A stretch of DNA of 64,000 bases from Apteryx mantelli (Eukaryota > Chordata > Aves > Apterygiformes > Apterygidae): positions 31,702,583 to 31,766,582 of the forward strand of contig NC_089985.1 in the NCBI RefSeq assembly GCF_036417845.1, written 5' to 3'. The first letter of the stretch is position 1, and each line of letters begins with the position of its first letter. Both the position numbers and the translations under genes were made by a program. The notes under the pieces are model-generated. The model did not search any database. It worked only from the letters and a program-made list of their open reading frames with translations, and was not told the origin of the DNA. This document shows positions 1 to 12,800 of this stretch, one piece after another.

Positions 1-439
1 TTCCTCTTGCACTAAGCTTCACAGCAAGCTCCAAGAAAAGCTCCTCAGACTTCTTCAGCAGGGCAAAACCAACATTTTTCTCCAGGCTTGCTCTCCAAAA
101 TGGCTGGACCATTTTAAACTCATTTTTTCCCCAAAATGAGACAGCCTGAGGCAGACATCCAGCATGGAAATTGAAAGCATGGATGGTTAAAACCCTGACA
201 AAATTACAAGCAAAACCGAAAACAGGGTCTTATCTTGAGAACTGTTGGGCAAATCTTAATAATAGATGGTACCACCAGCCCCGCCTCCAGTAATCCCCAT
301 CCTCAAGCAAACTGCTTCCAGACACCAGCTCGGCAGCACAACAGCGCCCATTTCAAGTCACTCCTCGCCTGTGCAGACACTGAAATTGAAACAGAATGAC
401 AGCACGATAATTTAGGGGAAAATTACATTTTCTATATAA

Positions 440-660
440 CTTTCATACATGACTATATTTAGCAGATGGAGAAACAAAGTATATGTATTCAGTAAATATA
501 TATTTTTATATCCATAAAATTATAAACACATATGTATGCACCACAGAGATCTTCATAAAGTCTATTTTAAGATGCCGTTCACATGCAGATCATTAAAGTC
601 CGCAATATAGTTCCTTTGCCATATTATTATTATAATAAATACGGAAAATAAATACACAGT
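440..660. promoter_or_regulatory. AT-rich, motif-dense block (candidate conserved non-coding element)
   Basis: This block is strongly AT-rich compared with the flanks. It contains ATAAATA/TATAT motifs and homeodomain-like AT cores, with no long homopolymer and no open frame. It resembles intronic enhancer-type sequence. Conservation was not tested. Confidence 0.25.
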
Positions 661-2289
661 TCCCAACTCTTGAAGGTCATGAGAGACCTAAAGATGATCC
701 TGTTCTCTTCTGGTCGCCCTCCTTAGTGCCATTTCAAGGGAAAATTGGTTTCACATGTGGGCTGACTGCACCTCGCAGCATGATTTTGCCTGCAAACCTA
801 ATTTAGCGAGCTGCCGAAAGGCTGCAATGTAGGCAAGCATCAATTCCAGGCCTCCAAAATCCACAGGGTCAATGTCAGAAACAAATTCCTCGCCTGACAG
901 ACTGATAGCCTTGCAAGAAGAGCAAAACAAGCAGCTTTCCACCTTCCGTGTTCAGGAGGCATTAATCACACTCGCATCGCTCCAACTATTGGAATTTCTG
1001 ATCCAAGCTGATGAATTTCCTCTCTGTGCCCATTTCAGCTGTTCCCGAGGTCTGGGCGCTGCCTGTGGGGAGGGATGCTGCCTTCCTCTTCCTGCTTCCA
1101 TCACGGCCAAAGCCAGGAAACAGCACAACTTTCTCCACCTTGTTTCCTCCGACTTCTGTCCCGGGGGAGTTCACGAGGTTTTAATCAGCACCTGGCACTG
1201 TATCTATCAGATATGCTAATAAGGTACCTTTACCTTAACAAACACCCTCAAGAGCAGACTCATCTATCTTAATTGGTAAACGCTTCATTAATAATGCAGC
1301 CGAGGAGTCTCAGAGCTAGAAATATAAATAGCAAGTTCTGATGCAAGGGCTTTTTTTGTTCTATCTGTACAGATTCAGAAGGGCTCTGCACAGCCCTGAC
1401 TCACTGCTCGTCGCCGCAGACAGAGGAGCCCTTTGCAGGGTACACAAAAAGCTCCATTCTGCCTTTGCAGAGACCAAGTTCAGATCATCCCTTCACAACA
1501 GGGAAAGAAAGGCACGCTGGATGGCATTCCTGGGCTCGAAGGCACTGGAGAGCCCACGAACCCGTCAAGGCATATCACAGGGGTCAATGTGACAACGCTA
1601 CCGAGACAGTGGCTTCCAGCCCGCTGATCGATTACAGGAAAAGCATTAAAACGCCTATTCAGTTAAGTCACAAATTCCAGTCCTATGATTAACGCTGCTC
1701 TTAGCCAGAGAGCAAAGGCTCAAACATCCCAACCAGAAGGGATGTCTGAAGAAAAAGATCTTGTGTGTCTGAGGCTACATATTCTGCAACAAAATGACCC
1801 CAGGCCTACCACGTTAATCTCCAGCTTTCCATTTTAAGGACTTAGCCAAAACAAGACAGAGGAACCTCTGAAACCCAGCACTACTTATGAATTCCAGGGG
1901 TGTTGAAATAGCAGACTTGGGCTCTCCTTTTTCTTATAAATTCATCCTGCAGACAAAAAGCCAGACAATTAGGGATTTTAAACATACTCAGTCCAGCTGG
2001 AGACTTGATCTTGCTGATCTAATCAAGTTTCTTGGAGCGATGGCCTTTATTTGTACACAAGACCATTTTTATCACTCTCTCTGTAAAGCTCTGCTTATCA
2101 GTCCCTACAGCAGCCTGTATGGGTCATGAATTGCTAGAGGTTTAAACCTAAACATAGAAGAAGAAGTAAGTGGGGTTTCTTGAGTTTGGATACAACAGTT
2201 GTTGGCAAATATCTTCTTCCTATTGGCACTTGCAAGGCACCCAACTCAGCCAGTATCTAAATAAACAGAAACTGTTAGATCAAATCCCA

Positions 2290-2307
2290 GATTTGGGATC
2301 CCAAATC
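2290..2307. repeat. 18-bp perfect palindrome
   Basis: GATTTGGGA is followed directly by its reverse complement TCCCAAATC. A further partial copy, CAAATCCCA, precedes it at 2281-2289, so more than one hairpin register is possible. The function is unknown. Confidence 0.9.
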
Positions 2308-5300
2308 CAGACAATTTGGGGCAAAAATTTAAATATTGCAAGCAAGGAGGTTTCGGACACTTTTCTTGGGAAAAATTGCCAAACCAACTTTGTTCCAGAT
2401 TCAACTATAGTGTTTCCATCTTAATTTTATCTAAGCAACCCTTCTCTGACCCCAACTCTGATAACTCACAAGTCTCTTTCTGCATTATTTATGGCATCTT
2501 TCTACAGCAAGTGGTCCTTCCAAATAGTCAGAGGCCTGCTTTCAGAGAGTTTTTAAAGCCATTCTAGTATCAAGCTTGAAAACAAGGTTGTTGTAGAAGT
2601 GTATGTCTTACAAAGTTTCAGTGTGACCTCAGCTGCTGTGTTGAAATCCCATTTGGAAATGCTTTCTGGGCACGTGTGAAACTGCTCCTGATCGGAAGAA
2701 AAAGGCAGGCCTGAGATTTCCAAGGGGTCAGAAATAGTTGAACCTGGAAATGCTGCTTTTTCCCAAACCCTCTCCCAAATCCCATCTAGTGCCTGTGGGA
2801 TAATGACAGCAATAAACCTTTAACAGGACACTTTTCAAAGGTTAACAACATACTTTTCTGTACACGTTACAAAGAGCAGACCAACAACACTTCCTAGCAA
2901 AGTGGCATCAAGACAGGATTTTGCAAAGTGAATCTGAGGGCAGCACATGGACACAACCTCCTTGTACCTAACTGCTGACCATGAGCAGAGGGGCTCAGAG
3001 TTGCCCAGCCCGGCTGGTGCCTCTGGCTGGAAGTGTCTTGTAGGAGACAAATGCATCATTGTGCAGGATGCTTTGGAGAGGGCCAGCCCGACAAGACATG
3101 AAGACATGGAAAACCGATTTTTCTGGCCAGCCTGAGCTCCCCAGACACTGCTTGTTCCTGCCTCCTGCCCCACCAATGAAGGGTGCTCTACAACAGCAGT
3201 TAACATGATCCTCACTGAAATCCAGATGACTAGCAGTAGTGACCTCCCAGTCCTGCCTGCGAACCAGACATACACCCCGGTTTTAATTTTCTTTGTCCTC
3301 TGTAGCATTTTCTCTACCAAAGCTGTCTTTGCCCCCACTTTCTTTTCAAGCCCTGCACTGCCGTCCTGCTGACTGCTCCCAGCCAGCTCACCCTGCGCGT
3401 GAGACGCAGGGCAGGGCCACTTGGGCCCACCACGTCCTCCCTTGCCTCCACAGACCTCGCTCCCAGCAGGGCTCGGGCCAGCCCTGGGGCCAGGGCTGCT
3501 GCAACGCAGCAGTCTTCCCACAGGAAACCACAGTCACGCACTTACCCGCGTAAAGCCCGGGTCAAGGAGTTACAGCAAACCCTCCCCTGGCATGGGAAAT
3601 TGCAGTCGAGCGTGCCCCAGGGCTGATTCGCAGCAGCCAACAATTCAAAGCTAAAATTCATCTGGCTCCTTTGCTGCTCCCACACCTACCTCAGCGAAAG
3701 CCTGTCCATAAGAGACTAACATTTAAGCAACCAGCTCTGACTACAGTAAATCTCCTTCTTCCCTTTTTTTTTTTTTTTTAATCCATAACCACCAGCTTTA
3801 AAGCTTTAAATCAATATCCCCTCTTGCGATCTGCATTCAGCAAGGAATTATTCACATGGAGCGCTTTAAAAATTAAGCTAAACCCTGCAGGGCCCAGGCC
3901 AAACTTAAATCACAGCAAAGCTTTAAACACTGGATCAGGGACACAGCATGAGCCATGTCCTGGTCTTAGATGCAAACGAAACGTAGAAAACAAAGCCAGC
4001 GTTACTACGTTAAAAAGAAAAATCATAAACTGTCCGTGCTGCGGCTTCTCCTAGGGACACAAGAGAAAAAGGACTTCCTTCCATGAAGAGAGGTCAGCCA
4101 ACTCTAGTCAAACTTCTCGCAAAGCAAAAAGACTGATTGTCATCTTCTGAGGGAGAAAATAGCATCTGATCCATCCCTCGGGTGGCATGCCGGCCAGGTG
4201 GGACTCTCGCAGAGAGGAAGGGTGGGTAAGGAGGGGCAGCGCCACTCGCTCCATCCGCAGCGGCACCCGCATCCAGTGGAGCAGCAGGTCCTCAGCTCCT
4301 CCCTGCCAGCTACAGCTGGCCCCAGGCTGGACAGAACGTGCCAGATGCCGAGCTGAGAGTCCACACCGTCCCTGGAGATGCCAATTTTAAGGAGCAACTG
4401 AAAAGGAGCAGGGGGGAAAAAAAAACACAACCCAACCCAGCGCCTGTGTGCGCCCTACAGGAACATGAGGCAGGAAAGGATGGATGCAGGAGGGCAGACA
4501 GAAGAGTAGGGACTCTGGATCTCAATGAAAGATTGAAAAAGGGAGAAAAGTAGAAACTGGCTGGAGACCTGCTGCCAGCCTGTCCCCCCATCACTCGGAA
4601 ACGCGGGTCCTTCTCCCCGGGGACTCTCCCACACTGCCTGGAGCATCGAGTTACTTTCCACTGTCTGACACAGGTCTCTTCTCGAACCTGAGACAGGGTC
4701 TAGCCCTCCAGGTACAAGACCACCTGTTGGGGGAAGACCTCTTATTTCCCCAGCTCTCTTCCCACCGCAGGGACACGCCCAGTTGCTGGCCCAAAACAAG
4801 ACTCAATGAAGACAGACAAGGGCGAAGGAGCTGGAAGGAGGCTTAGAAGCGGGTACAAAGCCAAGAGACGCAAAGCAGGAGGGTCTCCCGGCCCCAAATG
4901 CCCCCAATCTCCACTCTCACCTTGCCCTCTCACAGGTACGAGGTGCGCAGGGGGCCTCCAGGCTTGAAACCTCCTCGGCACAGAGGTTAAGCCCTGAGTT
5001 CGACCTTTCCAATGCCCACACACAGCCATTTCTCTGGCTTTCCATCACTGGGGTGAACACCCAGGCCTTAATATTTGTAAAGTCCTTAGGAAATCCTTGG
5101 AGGGGAAGAGCAGAGTATTATTATGAAATAATAGCTTTTTATTCGGTTCCATCTGAAAGCAGCGGTTCTTTGTTCAGCCCTGTGCTGTTTAAGCCAAGGG
5201 TTAAAACTTAACTCACTTGGATTTAAGAAGGCCGTCCCCTGTGGTGGGGGAGAGGCAGACTTCTGAAGATCTGAAGAACAAGATGTCTTTCTAACGTGTT

Positions 5301-5666
5301 TGGACTCCAATAAGCAGCTTTAGCTCTAACAATAGGGGGCTGAAAACCCAAATGCCCCAAAGCCTAGAGGCAATCAGGACTGTTTAAGCATCCACAACTG
5401 ACATTTCTAACACCACCTGAAATGTGTATTTTCCTTTCTGTTTCAAAGCCTTATTTTCCAATCAGATTATGTGCAGGATAAATACCCTTATACGGTGACA
5501 GCAGGCACTGCACAAGAAAATTGGGGATAATGGTAAATGCAAAGATTTACAGATACTTATCTCAGCATCTGCAAGATGTATTAGCTTTGAATTCGGTGTT
5601 CAAACACAATGTCAATCACCAGAGCCCAGAGAAACTGCAAACTTGCTTAGCCAAACTCAGCCCAAA

Positions 5667-5690
5667 GAAGAAAGAAAGAAAGAAAGAAAG
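5667..5690. repeat. (GAAA)n microsatellite
   Basis: About six tetranucleotide GAAA units, purine-only on the plus strand. A plain microsatellite. Confidence 0.9.
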
Positions 5691-6239
5691 TAAAAATAGA
5701 AATGCAGAGCTAGGTTTTTAGAAATTGTCTCCTGAATGGAAAGCAGCAGCCACATACATGAACTGCCAGGCTCATTCATGCTGATGGAGAAAACCCACAG
5801 TTGAGCGACCGAGAGAAATAGCCTGGGCTCGTCAAGAGATTGTGGGTGGCACGCCACCACAGGAGCCTGCAAGTGGGCAGGCGAGCCCATTGCCACTGAG
5901 GGACACCGCGGGTCCAACACATCCTGGTATAGAAGACCTGGCTGGACCTCTCCAGTTGGCCGGCAGTGCCACGAAAGCACAGAGCTGCTCTGATTGCCAG
6001 CACCTTCCCCAGCGCCTGCTTTCAGCACTGAACGTCTTTCACACCCCTGAAGTCAGCTGGGCACCCAACCGATCCTCCAGATAAACAGCCTGACATCTAA
6101 CAGCACGGCTCAGGCTACAGCCATAGATCATCAACAGAAAAAGCAAAGCTATTATCTGAAATCTTATCTGGTCGCTGCAGAAACGCAGCAGAGAAGGTCA
6201 ACTTTCCATCATTCAGCAAAGAGACTCAGCGCTAGCACA

Positions 6240-6500
6240 TAAAGAAACACTAAAAAATATCACTGTTGAGTTAAGACAACTTTGGGGTTTCTGCTTTGCA
6301 GCCAAATATCACTCAGCGGCCATTAAACAGATTTTTTAGCCATCAGTGGAACATTTGAAATTCCATGAATTTGAAGTTTATTATTTCCATGATACAGTTT
6401 ATATTTTTTTCAGGATTTATACTCCTTGGCTTCACTCTTTCAGCTATAAATAAAGCCATTTGCTAAGTTGGCTGATACACCACAGTCCATGACTGGCACA
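6240..6500. promoter_or_regulatory. AT-rich candidate conserved non-coding element
   Basis: This is a long AT-rich block with TTTATTATTTCC, ATTTGAAATTCC and CTATAAATAAAG-type motifs and no repeats. It is compositionally distinct from both flanks. An enhancer-like role is inferred from composition only. Confidence 0.25.
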
Positions 6501-9500
6501 TTTATGCAAGTTGGCTGAAAAACAAGACGGTTCAAGGAATCGCCAGAAATACTAAATCCAGTTATTTCAAATCCATTTAAAAACATCTAATAAATCTGCA
6601 GGGATCACTTGATATACAGAACTGGCTAAACTCAAGTAGTTGTGCTTCTGCTCAGCATCTCTGACGTTTATGGAGTGGCTGATGTGCATTTTACAGCTTT
6701 CAATCTCAAGTCCTTCACAGTCCATCACAACAAAACCATGTCTCTGGACAGTCTTCAGAAAGGAAGCTAAGAGAAAGAAATGGCAAAAGAGATCCAGCAA
6801 AACAGTCTTATAATATTCCCCATGTCAGCCCCGCAAGAAGCTGGAGATGCAACGGAGACCCACATTGATGGTTTCCATTTTGGGGGGCAAGCATGAGGCA
6901 GGAGTGGAATGGGGTACACAGGGGTCGCTGCACCCTGACAGGACTCCCAGCATGGCAAGGCTGCCTCTGGCACGTCCCAAGACAGGCAACAGAACTGCTA
7001 TCTGCCAGCAACGTGCCACCAAGCAGGATGCAGGAGGGCCAGCATGAAGCACAGACTCTGCTTCAGAGACTCACAGGTCTCTGAAGCTCTAAGCCAACCT
7101 CCAGCCAAGGGCAATGCTCCACTTCTCTGACCCGATCATACCCCAGTTCTTACCAACAGTTCAGCAAGCATTGCTTTATCTGCTCCACCTCAGACATACC
7201 ACACAAGAGGATAACCCATGTATCGCTCAGGAGAGCTGTCTCCACTCACCTAGATCTCACTGAAGATACCTTCCTTGATACAGAAGATACAGCAGCTTCA
7301 TAAGACAGAGCATAATGGTCTGTTTTGTCAACGTTACACCTACAATGAATCTTTTTTGCAGAGCTGTGTTGCCCCTGGGGCTTGTTCACACTGTGTCTTT
7401 GTACACTCAAGACGTTCTCATCATGTGTTATGGCTGCAACGAGTGGTGAGAGACGCTAGGAGGGAAAAAGCACCAAGTGGACTAGAGTGCTGCAACTTTG
7501 ATCTTTCTTTAAGTCAATGCAAGTGCACACATCACAAGCAAAAAGCAGATTTGGAAGCTGCTCTGGTCCATCAACAAGCTCAGGAAAGATCGTGAGCCTG
7601 CACAGCTACTTTCTAAGTCAAAGGGAGTTTGAGAGCTTTAAGTCCCATGAAGCTGGGCCAATGCAAAATACTGCATGGGACTAAATAAGCACATCTTTTG
7701 AGGTAAATGGAAACTCTGAAATCCATCCAACTGTCAGAACTCCCTGGTTAGTGAGAGGCAAATGACAAAAGACCTGATCACAGGAGGTAAAAATAAAGAT
7801 ATCCAACTTAACATTTTTTATCATAGCATTCATAATCTGTGCCCTGGGAACTAGTCAGAAACAGAAAGGAACTCTAGCCTCAGGACACATCAACAGATCT
7901 CACGCCAGCACACAAGGGACCGACGGCAGCTTTGCTTCCCTGGTAAGACAAGTACGCCAACAGAGAAGGTACAGAAGTCTTCTCGCCAGAAAGGGGCTGT
8001 GCAGGGAACCCAGCTACAGAGGTGCGGGCTGAATATTCATCAATAGGAGCTTTTGCACATTTGTTTTCCAAATAAAACAAAAACCTTGCAAAGCTGCTCA
8101 GACAGGTGAGGATCAGCATTGCAAAAGCAACGCAGGCCCTCCAGGAACAAACTCAAGGCACGTGCTGTCCTCAGCCACAAGAGAGCAACTCAAGCCCTGG
8201 GGAAACTGCAAAAATTTGAGTCTTGGTTAGGCAAGGCAGAGGGGGAAAAATAAACTGGTTAATACTGAAGACATGGGCCAGGGCATGCCTCACGGCCTCC
8301 CCTGCTCCAGGCAGCTGTGTGTCCAGGCAGGAATTGATTTTCTCTCAGCCACTAGAAGAGGCCATGAATCATCTTCTGAGTTTTAGTCTGGAACTATCTG
8401 ACCTCCCAGACCGACAGCTTGGATACACCCCTCCTAGCTGCAGGTTGGGTTTGCCTTACTTGAAAGAAATACTACTGCTCTTGATGCCCTCCTCTCCCTT
8501 TGTAGCCCTCAAACAGCAGCAATAGTTGGCTGTCAGCAACCATGTTTCATCCACAGAAACGCCAACCATTTCAGAGCGTACAACACTGATAAATGCGAAA
8601 ACTGGTTGGGTGTTTTTATCGCTCCACACTGGCTGGTGAAAAGCTGAAGAGGTTACAGCCCCCAACAGCATGCTGCCACATAATTCACTTCCCTACTGCC
8701 CCCAACCCTCCAAGGACACCACCGCCAACCAGCAGTGCAACGCTCAGTGCCCGAGGCGCAAGCCAACGCCACAAACGCCTCCTCTGCCTCTCCTCCTGCC
8801 GTCCAGAGCCGAGAAGCAATCGTTTCCTGCTCCTCCCTGGCGCAAGAGCTCAGAAATTGCTGAGTTCAACCTTACTTATCGCTGGATGTAGTGCAGTTCT
8901 GCTTCCTAATCCCCTACATCTGCATTTTGTACAGCCCTTTTCTAAGGCTCTTCAGATTTGTTCTACAGTTTATCATCCTGCTCAAGCAAGATGACGCATC
9001 TTTAAACTTTCCACTCAAAAGAAGCGCTGAGGGATGAAGCTGTTCAAAACCCAAGAAGCTGCCCCAGAAAACAGTCCCCACAGAAAACGGTCAGCAGGCT
9101 TGATTTGAAGTCATAAACTTGATGAGACAAGGGATTATCTTTTGTGTTGCAAACCCTCCTGGGTTGCTGGTATCATAACAAAATAAACACTGGAGAACTT
9201 TCCTTCTTTGCTTTGCTCAAAACTAGGCAGATGGCAAAAAAATCCTGAGCTCTGAAAGCTCAAATGAAAAACATTTCTGTGCTCCTACCTGAAAAGCATA
9301 AAAAGGCTTCTCAGCATGGACCTAGCAAACAGCCCCATCTCCTCTCCCCCATTCAAGATGTCCTTGTACTTCTTCAATTCAGAAAATTCTAGAGCAACCC
9401 AGATCCTACAGGCCCAAGCAGAAGTTTTCCCACTGATACAGCCCAGCGGTCAGAATGATTTATCATAGTCTCTAGAAGCTCAAATATACTTAGGAAGTTT

Positions 9501-11150
9501 TAAGGCCCTTGGATCCAAATGATAAGGCAACCAGCCCAGCCTGGGTGGTGCGAGAGCCCAAGAGGAGCCAGGCAATGCAGAGGCAAAGCAGAACAAGATC
9601 TGGGTTTGAGCAGATACTTCCTTCAGAGTCAACCCTCACGTTCTCCGTTCCTTCTCCTTACACGAATCTGAGCCTCACCCCTCTGCAGGCCCCTGGGGAC
9701 ACCCATCACGCAGTTAAGAGTGTTCACCCTGGTTCACCCAGACTTCAGGGTTTTCAGGGTCTCAACAGCACACATGCACCAGGCCAAACTAAACAGATGG
9801 AAGAGAGCTTGCCCCGGCTTTCCACCAGGGCTGCCCAAACATGCAAACACCTCCTGTGTCTCACCATCACTTTTTAAAGAACTTAACCGCTTTTGAAATT
9901 TTGTCAAATCTCACTGAAATTCAATGTCAGCTCTGAAGTCACTGGACAGAGGCAGGGGATGGGGAACCATTTCTCCTTTTTTCTTTGAGCACCTCTCCAC
10001 TCAAAGGGGAGCTCTTTGTAGGGGTTCGAGCTGCATTTCAATGAAGCATTGCCAGAAGAGGAAAACCCAGGATAAAAACAACCGAGCAGCTCTGCCATCT
10101 GCATCAGGTCTGCAGGAGGCCGAGGTCTCTTCCAAACACACAGCCGAGAGGGCCCCATCGAGGAACCGCACGGCCCGACAACCCCCAAGAGCGCACACTG
10201 CCTCCCACATCAGAGAGGAACCTCCTCCAAGCCTGGAAGGATCATTTGTACCAAGGACTGTATTGAATTAGGAGATCATTGGAGATCCTGCCGCAGCTCC
10301 CGTTAAGAGCATACGTGCGGCTTGCTCTCGTCGTGGGCCACCACTGCCATGGCCAGTCTGGTCTGGCCGAGGCTACCGGGCTCAACCTCTGCCACCTCAG
10401 CTGAGCCCTGGGATGATGTGGGCTAAAGCACAGGAATACCCGGTGGCCCTTATGCACTTGGTTTATCATCTGGAGAAGGCAGGACCCTCCGTGGCGCAGG
10501 CGAGGCTGCAGCCACTCTGGTTCCAGTGGGGAACGGCTGTCGCTACATGTGCGACCAGTTGTGCACACTCCGCTCTAGTGATGCTAACACATTTGGAGGG
10601 GGGGGGGAAGCCCTTCAGTTAGCACAAGCTGGCTGCTTTTGCTGTAAGAGCTAAGCTACATGCTGTGACTGCTTGTGCAACCATAAAAGCTTGCACTGGT
10701 ATGTCTGGCTTCCTTAGATCTGAATTCATCATCTTTTTAAAGGGGGGGGGGGAAGGGAAACTCTAAAAAGAGAAAATGCATTTAGTCCCCACCAGGTGAC
10801 TTCTTTAAATTGCAGGGTTTTGCAAGTGGATACCCTGCACCTCTGCTATGGGGGCCAGAGGAGAACCTGCTAACGCCAGCAGCAGGGAAGCAGCCGGTCT
10901 AAACCCCATCCCCTCGGTGAACGTATATTCTTCCCCGAGCGACCGCGTCCCAGCATGGCACAGACGGCTCCATCAGCGACAACCAAACGCGACACTGAGT
11001 CCAGCCGGTTTCTCTCGTGGTCCGACCGCCCTGGAGGAGGCACAGCCGTCCCACCGCAGGGACAAAACGCAATGAAATATTTAAAGGAATGCTTCTTCCC
11101 CAGGCCAGCTTCACCCTCCTTCTGCCCGCATCTCCGTGCCAACGCCAGGA
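6501..11150. other. Intron stretch with no recognised gene
   Basis: No coding, RNA or mobile-element signal is supported. The notable content is two poly-G runs (G10 at 10598-10607 and G11 at 10742-10752), both polymerase-slippage-prone and G-quadruplex-capable. Open frames here (for example 8593-8994 plus and 9509-9877 plus) lack domains and are judged to be chance. Confidence 0.6.
10598..10752. repeat. Two poly-G runs (G10 and G11)
   Basis: Uninterrupted G runs lie at 10598-10607 and 10742-10752, about 145 bp apart on the same strand. They are simple homopolymers. Confidence 0.85.
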
Positions 11151-11159
11151 GTGCAGGGC

Positions 11160-11900
11160 CGCGTTTCGGCAACAGAGGGAAGCTGCCGAATGGCGGAGTT
11201 GGCAGAGTTTCGGTACTTAACGCGTTACAATAGGCCGCGTTTGCCTTTTCTCAGAAAGGAGCAGCCGACGCTGTGAAGCGGTTAAAGCCAGAGACCCGCG
11301 CGAGGCCACCGCCGCACACGGGCTCCAAAGCCTTTGTCTGCCCCTCCGAGAGAAATTTCATAATACGCAAGGGTGAGCAGTCAGCAAAAGACTTGGATCT
11401 CTCTACTCACAACGGGCCTGAATACATCTTTGATTGGTTATGTATTAGAGGAACCGTCCCCAGCGTGGTGCCAGACATGTGCGACGCAGGTCGGGCTCTG
11501 ACGCGGCGGCAGCAGCAGGAAGAAGAATTCAATTCAAGCAGCAGGCTCGAAGGGAAAAAAAAAATCATCATAATAATAACAATAATGTGAAAATGTGGCA
11601 ATTATTTCAACCCAAATGGTTTCAAGCTATTACTGGTTCAATAAGGGCTTGCCTGGAAATTAAAGGCTAGAGCACTTGTGGTTTCCCCCCTGCAGACGAG
11701 GCTGAGAGCCAGTTCCCAGGCTGCAGCTCCTTCACCCATACGGGCATTTCCCCCTCATCCTTCCCTGCCGGGCGAGGGACCCGCTGCCCGGCTCAGGGAC
11801 CGTCTGTCGGCCGCGCCGGTGGCAGGACCCCGGGATGCCGGCGGGCGCAGGCAGGCTCCGAGCCCGGCTCCGGCAGCACTCCTGCCCTGTTGTTCCAGGC
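11160..11900. promoter_or_regulatory. Intronic CpG-rich islet
   Basis: CpG dinucleotides cluster at 11160-11330 and 11740-11900, in contrast to the CpG-poor flanks. It lies directly next to the AT-rich motif block at 11945-12800. It could be an orphan CpG island (alternative promoter, lncRNA start or enhancer-linked island). No first exon with a convincing donor could be picked. Confidence 0.45.
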
Positions 11901-11944
11901 GAACAAAAGAGGCGCAGCGCAGCAGGCCCCAAGAAGGGTGCCTT

Positions 11945-12800
11945 CCCTTTAACGAACGCGATTTCCAATTCCAGTGAATATTCATAAAATTACTCCGGCT
12001 CTAATTTGTATAAAATGACAGCCTGCAAACCAGGGATGATTGAAGAGGACCAAAATCATTTTGTTTGATTACAATCTCCCCTCCCTTCCGCCCCCCCCCA
12101 ACCTTCATTATCTTTTATGTCTATTTAAACTCTGGACACTGCATATTCATCTCAATTCTCCCTCCATCTCTCCTTCTGTTTGTGGGCTACTGCTTTTTCT
12201 TTTTTTTTTTTTTAACCCTCCCTCCTCTCCTCCTCTCATTGTAATTTTCATCTTGCTTCTGTTGTGCATTCAGGGATTTGAGGAGGTTTTCTGGGGGGTG
12301 GGGGTGGGCTTCATTAAAAAAAAAAAAAGAAAAAAAAGTGTGTTGTCTGGATAGAAAATTACATTTGCATGCTCGAGGGGCCTGAGGGCTTCTCTGTGGG
12401 CTTGGCAAAGATCCTACCTCGGGGAGGGGGGGGGAGGTGGAAGATGCTGATTTGATTTCCTCCTCTTCCCACCCCTTCCCCCCTTTCCCTTCCATATTAT
12501 AAATGTCTGCCTGATTTTTCTTTTCTTTTTCTGCATGTGCAAACCACTTGAAGAACAATGGCACAGATTAGAGGCCTTCCTTAGGGCTGTTTATGAATGC
12601 AGTTGTGGAGTTCAGCAAAGCAGAAACATTACATACAGTAATTGGACATTTAATTACTAATGAAGCTAGCAACTGAGGTTTTTTTTTTTTTTGCAAGGGT
12701 CTGAAGCAATGTGACAGACCCTCCAACTGCAGGTTTAATTATGGCTGGAGATGGGCTTAATACTCAATCTTACACTCTATTACCCTCTTGAAAGCCCTTT
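11945..12800. promoter_or_regulatory. Candidate conserved enhancer cluster with pyrimidine tracts
   Basis: Two motif-rich AT blocks (11945-12070 and 12545-12800) flank pyrimidine- and G-rich low-complexity sequence (about 12075-12530). The second block has a SOX-type AACAATGG (12554-12561) and clustered homeodomain cores TAATTG (12639-12644), TTAATTA (12650-12656) and CTAATGA (12657-12663). This is typical of developmental enhancers. Conservation has not been checked. Confidence 0.4.

Larger units (their letters stand above)
661..6239. other. Intron stretch with no recognised gene
   Basis: Mixed-composition intronic sequence. It includes an 18-bp perfect palindrome (2290-2307), a poly-T run near 3766-3779 and a (GAAA)n run (5667-5690). 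Minus-strand frames such as 2835-3521 are open by chance: they show no domain, signal peptide or codon bias. Nothing else is supported. Confidence 0.6.

Noticed and set aside
2835-3521. 228-codon minus-strand frame
   Set aside because: No recognisable domain, no codon bias, and mixed Cys/Ser/Trp-rich content. Length is within chance expectation for 64 kb in six frames.
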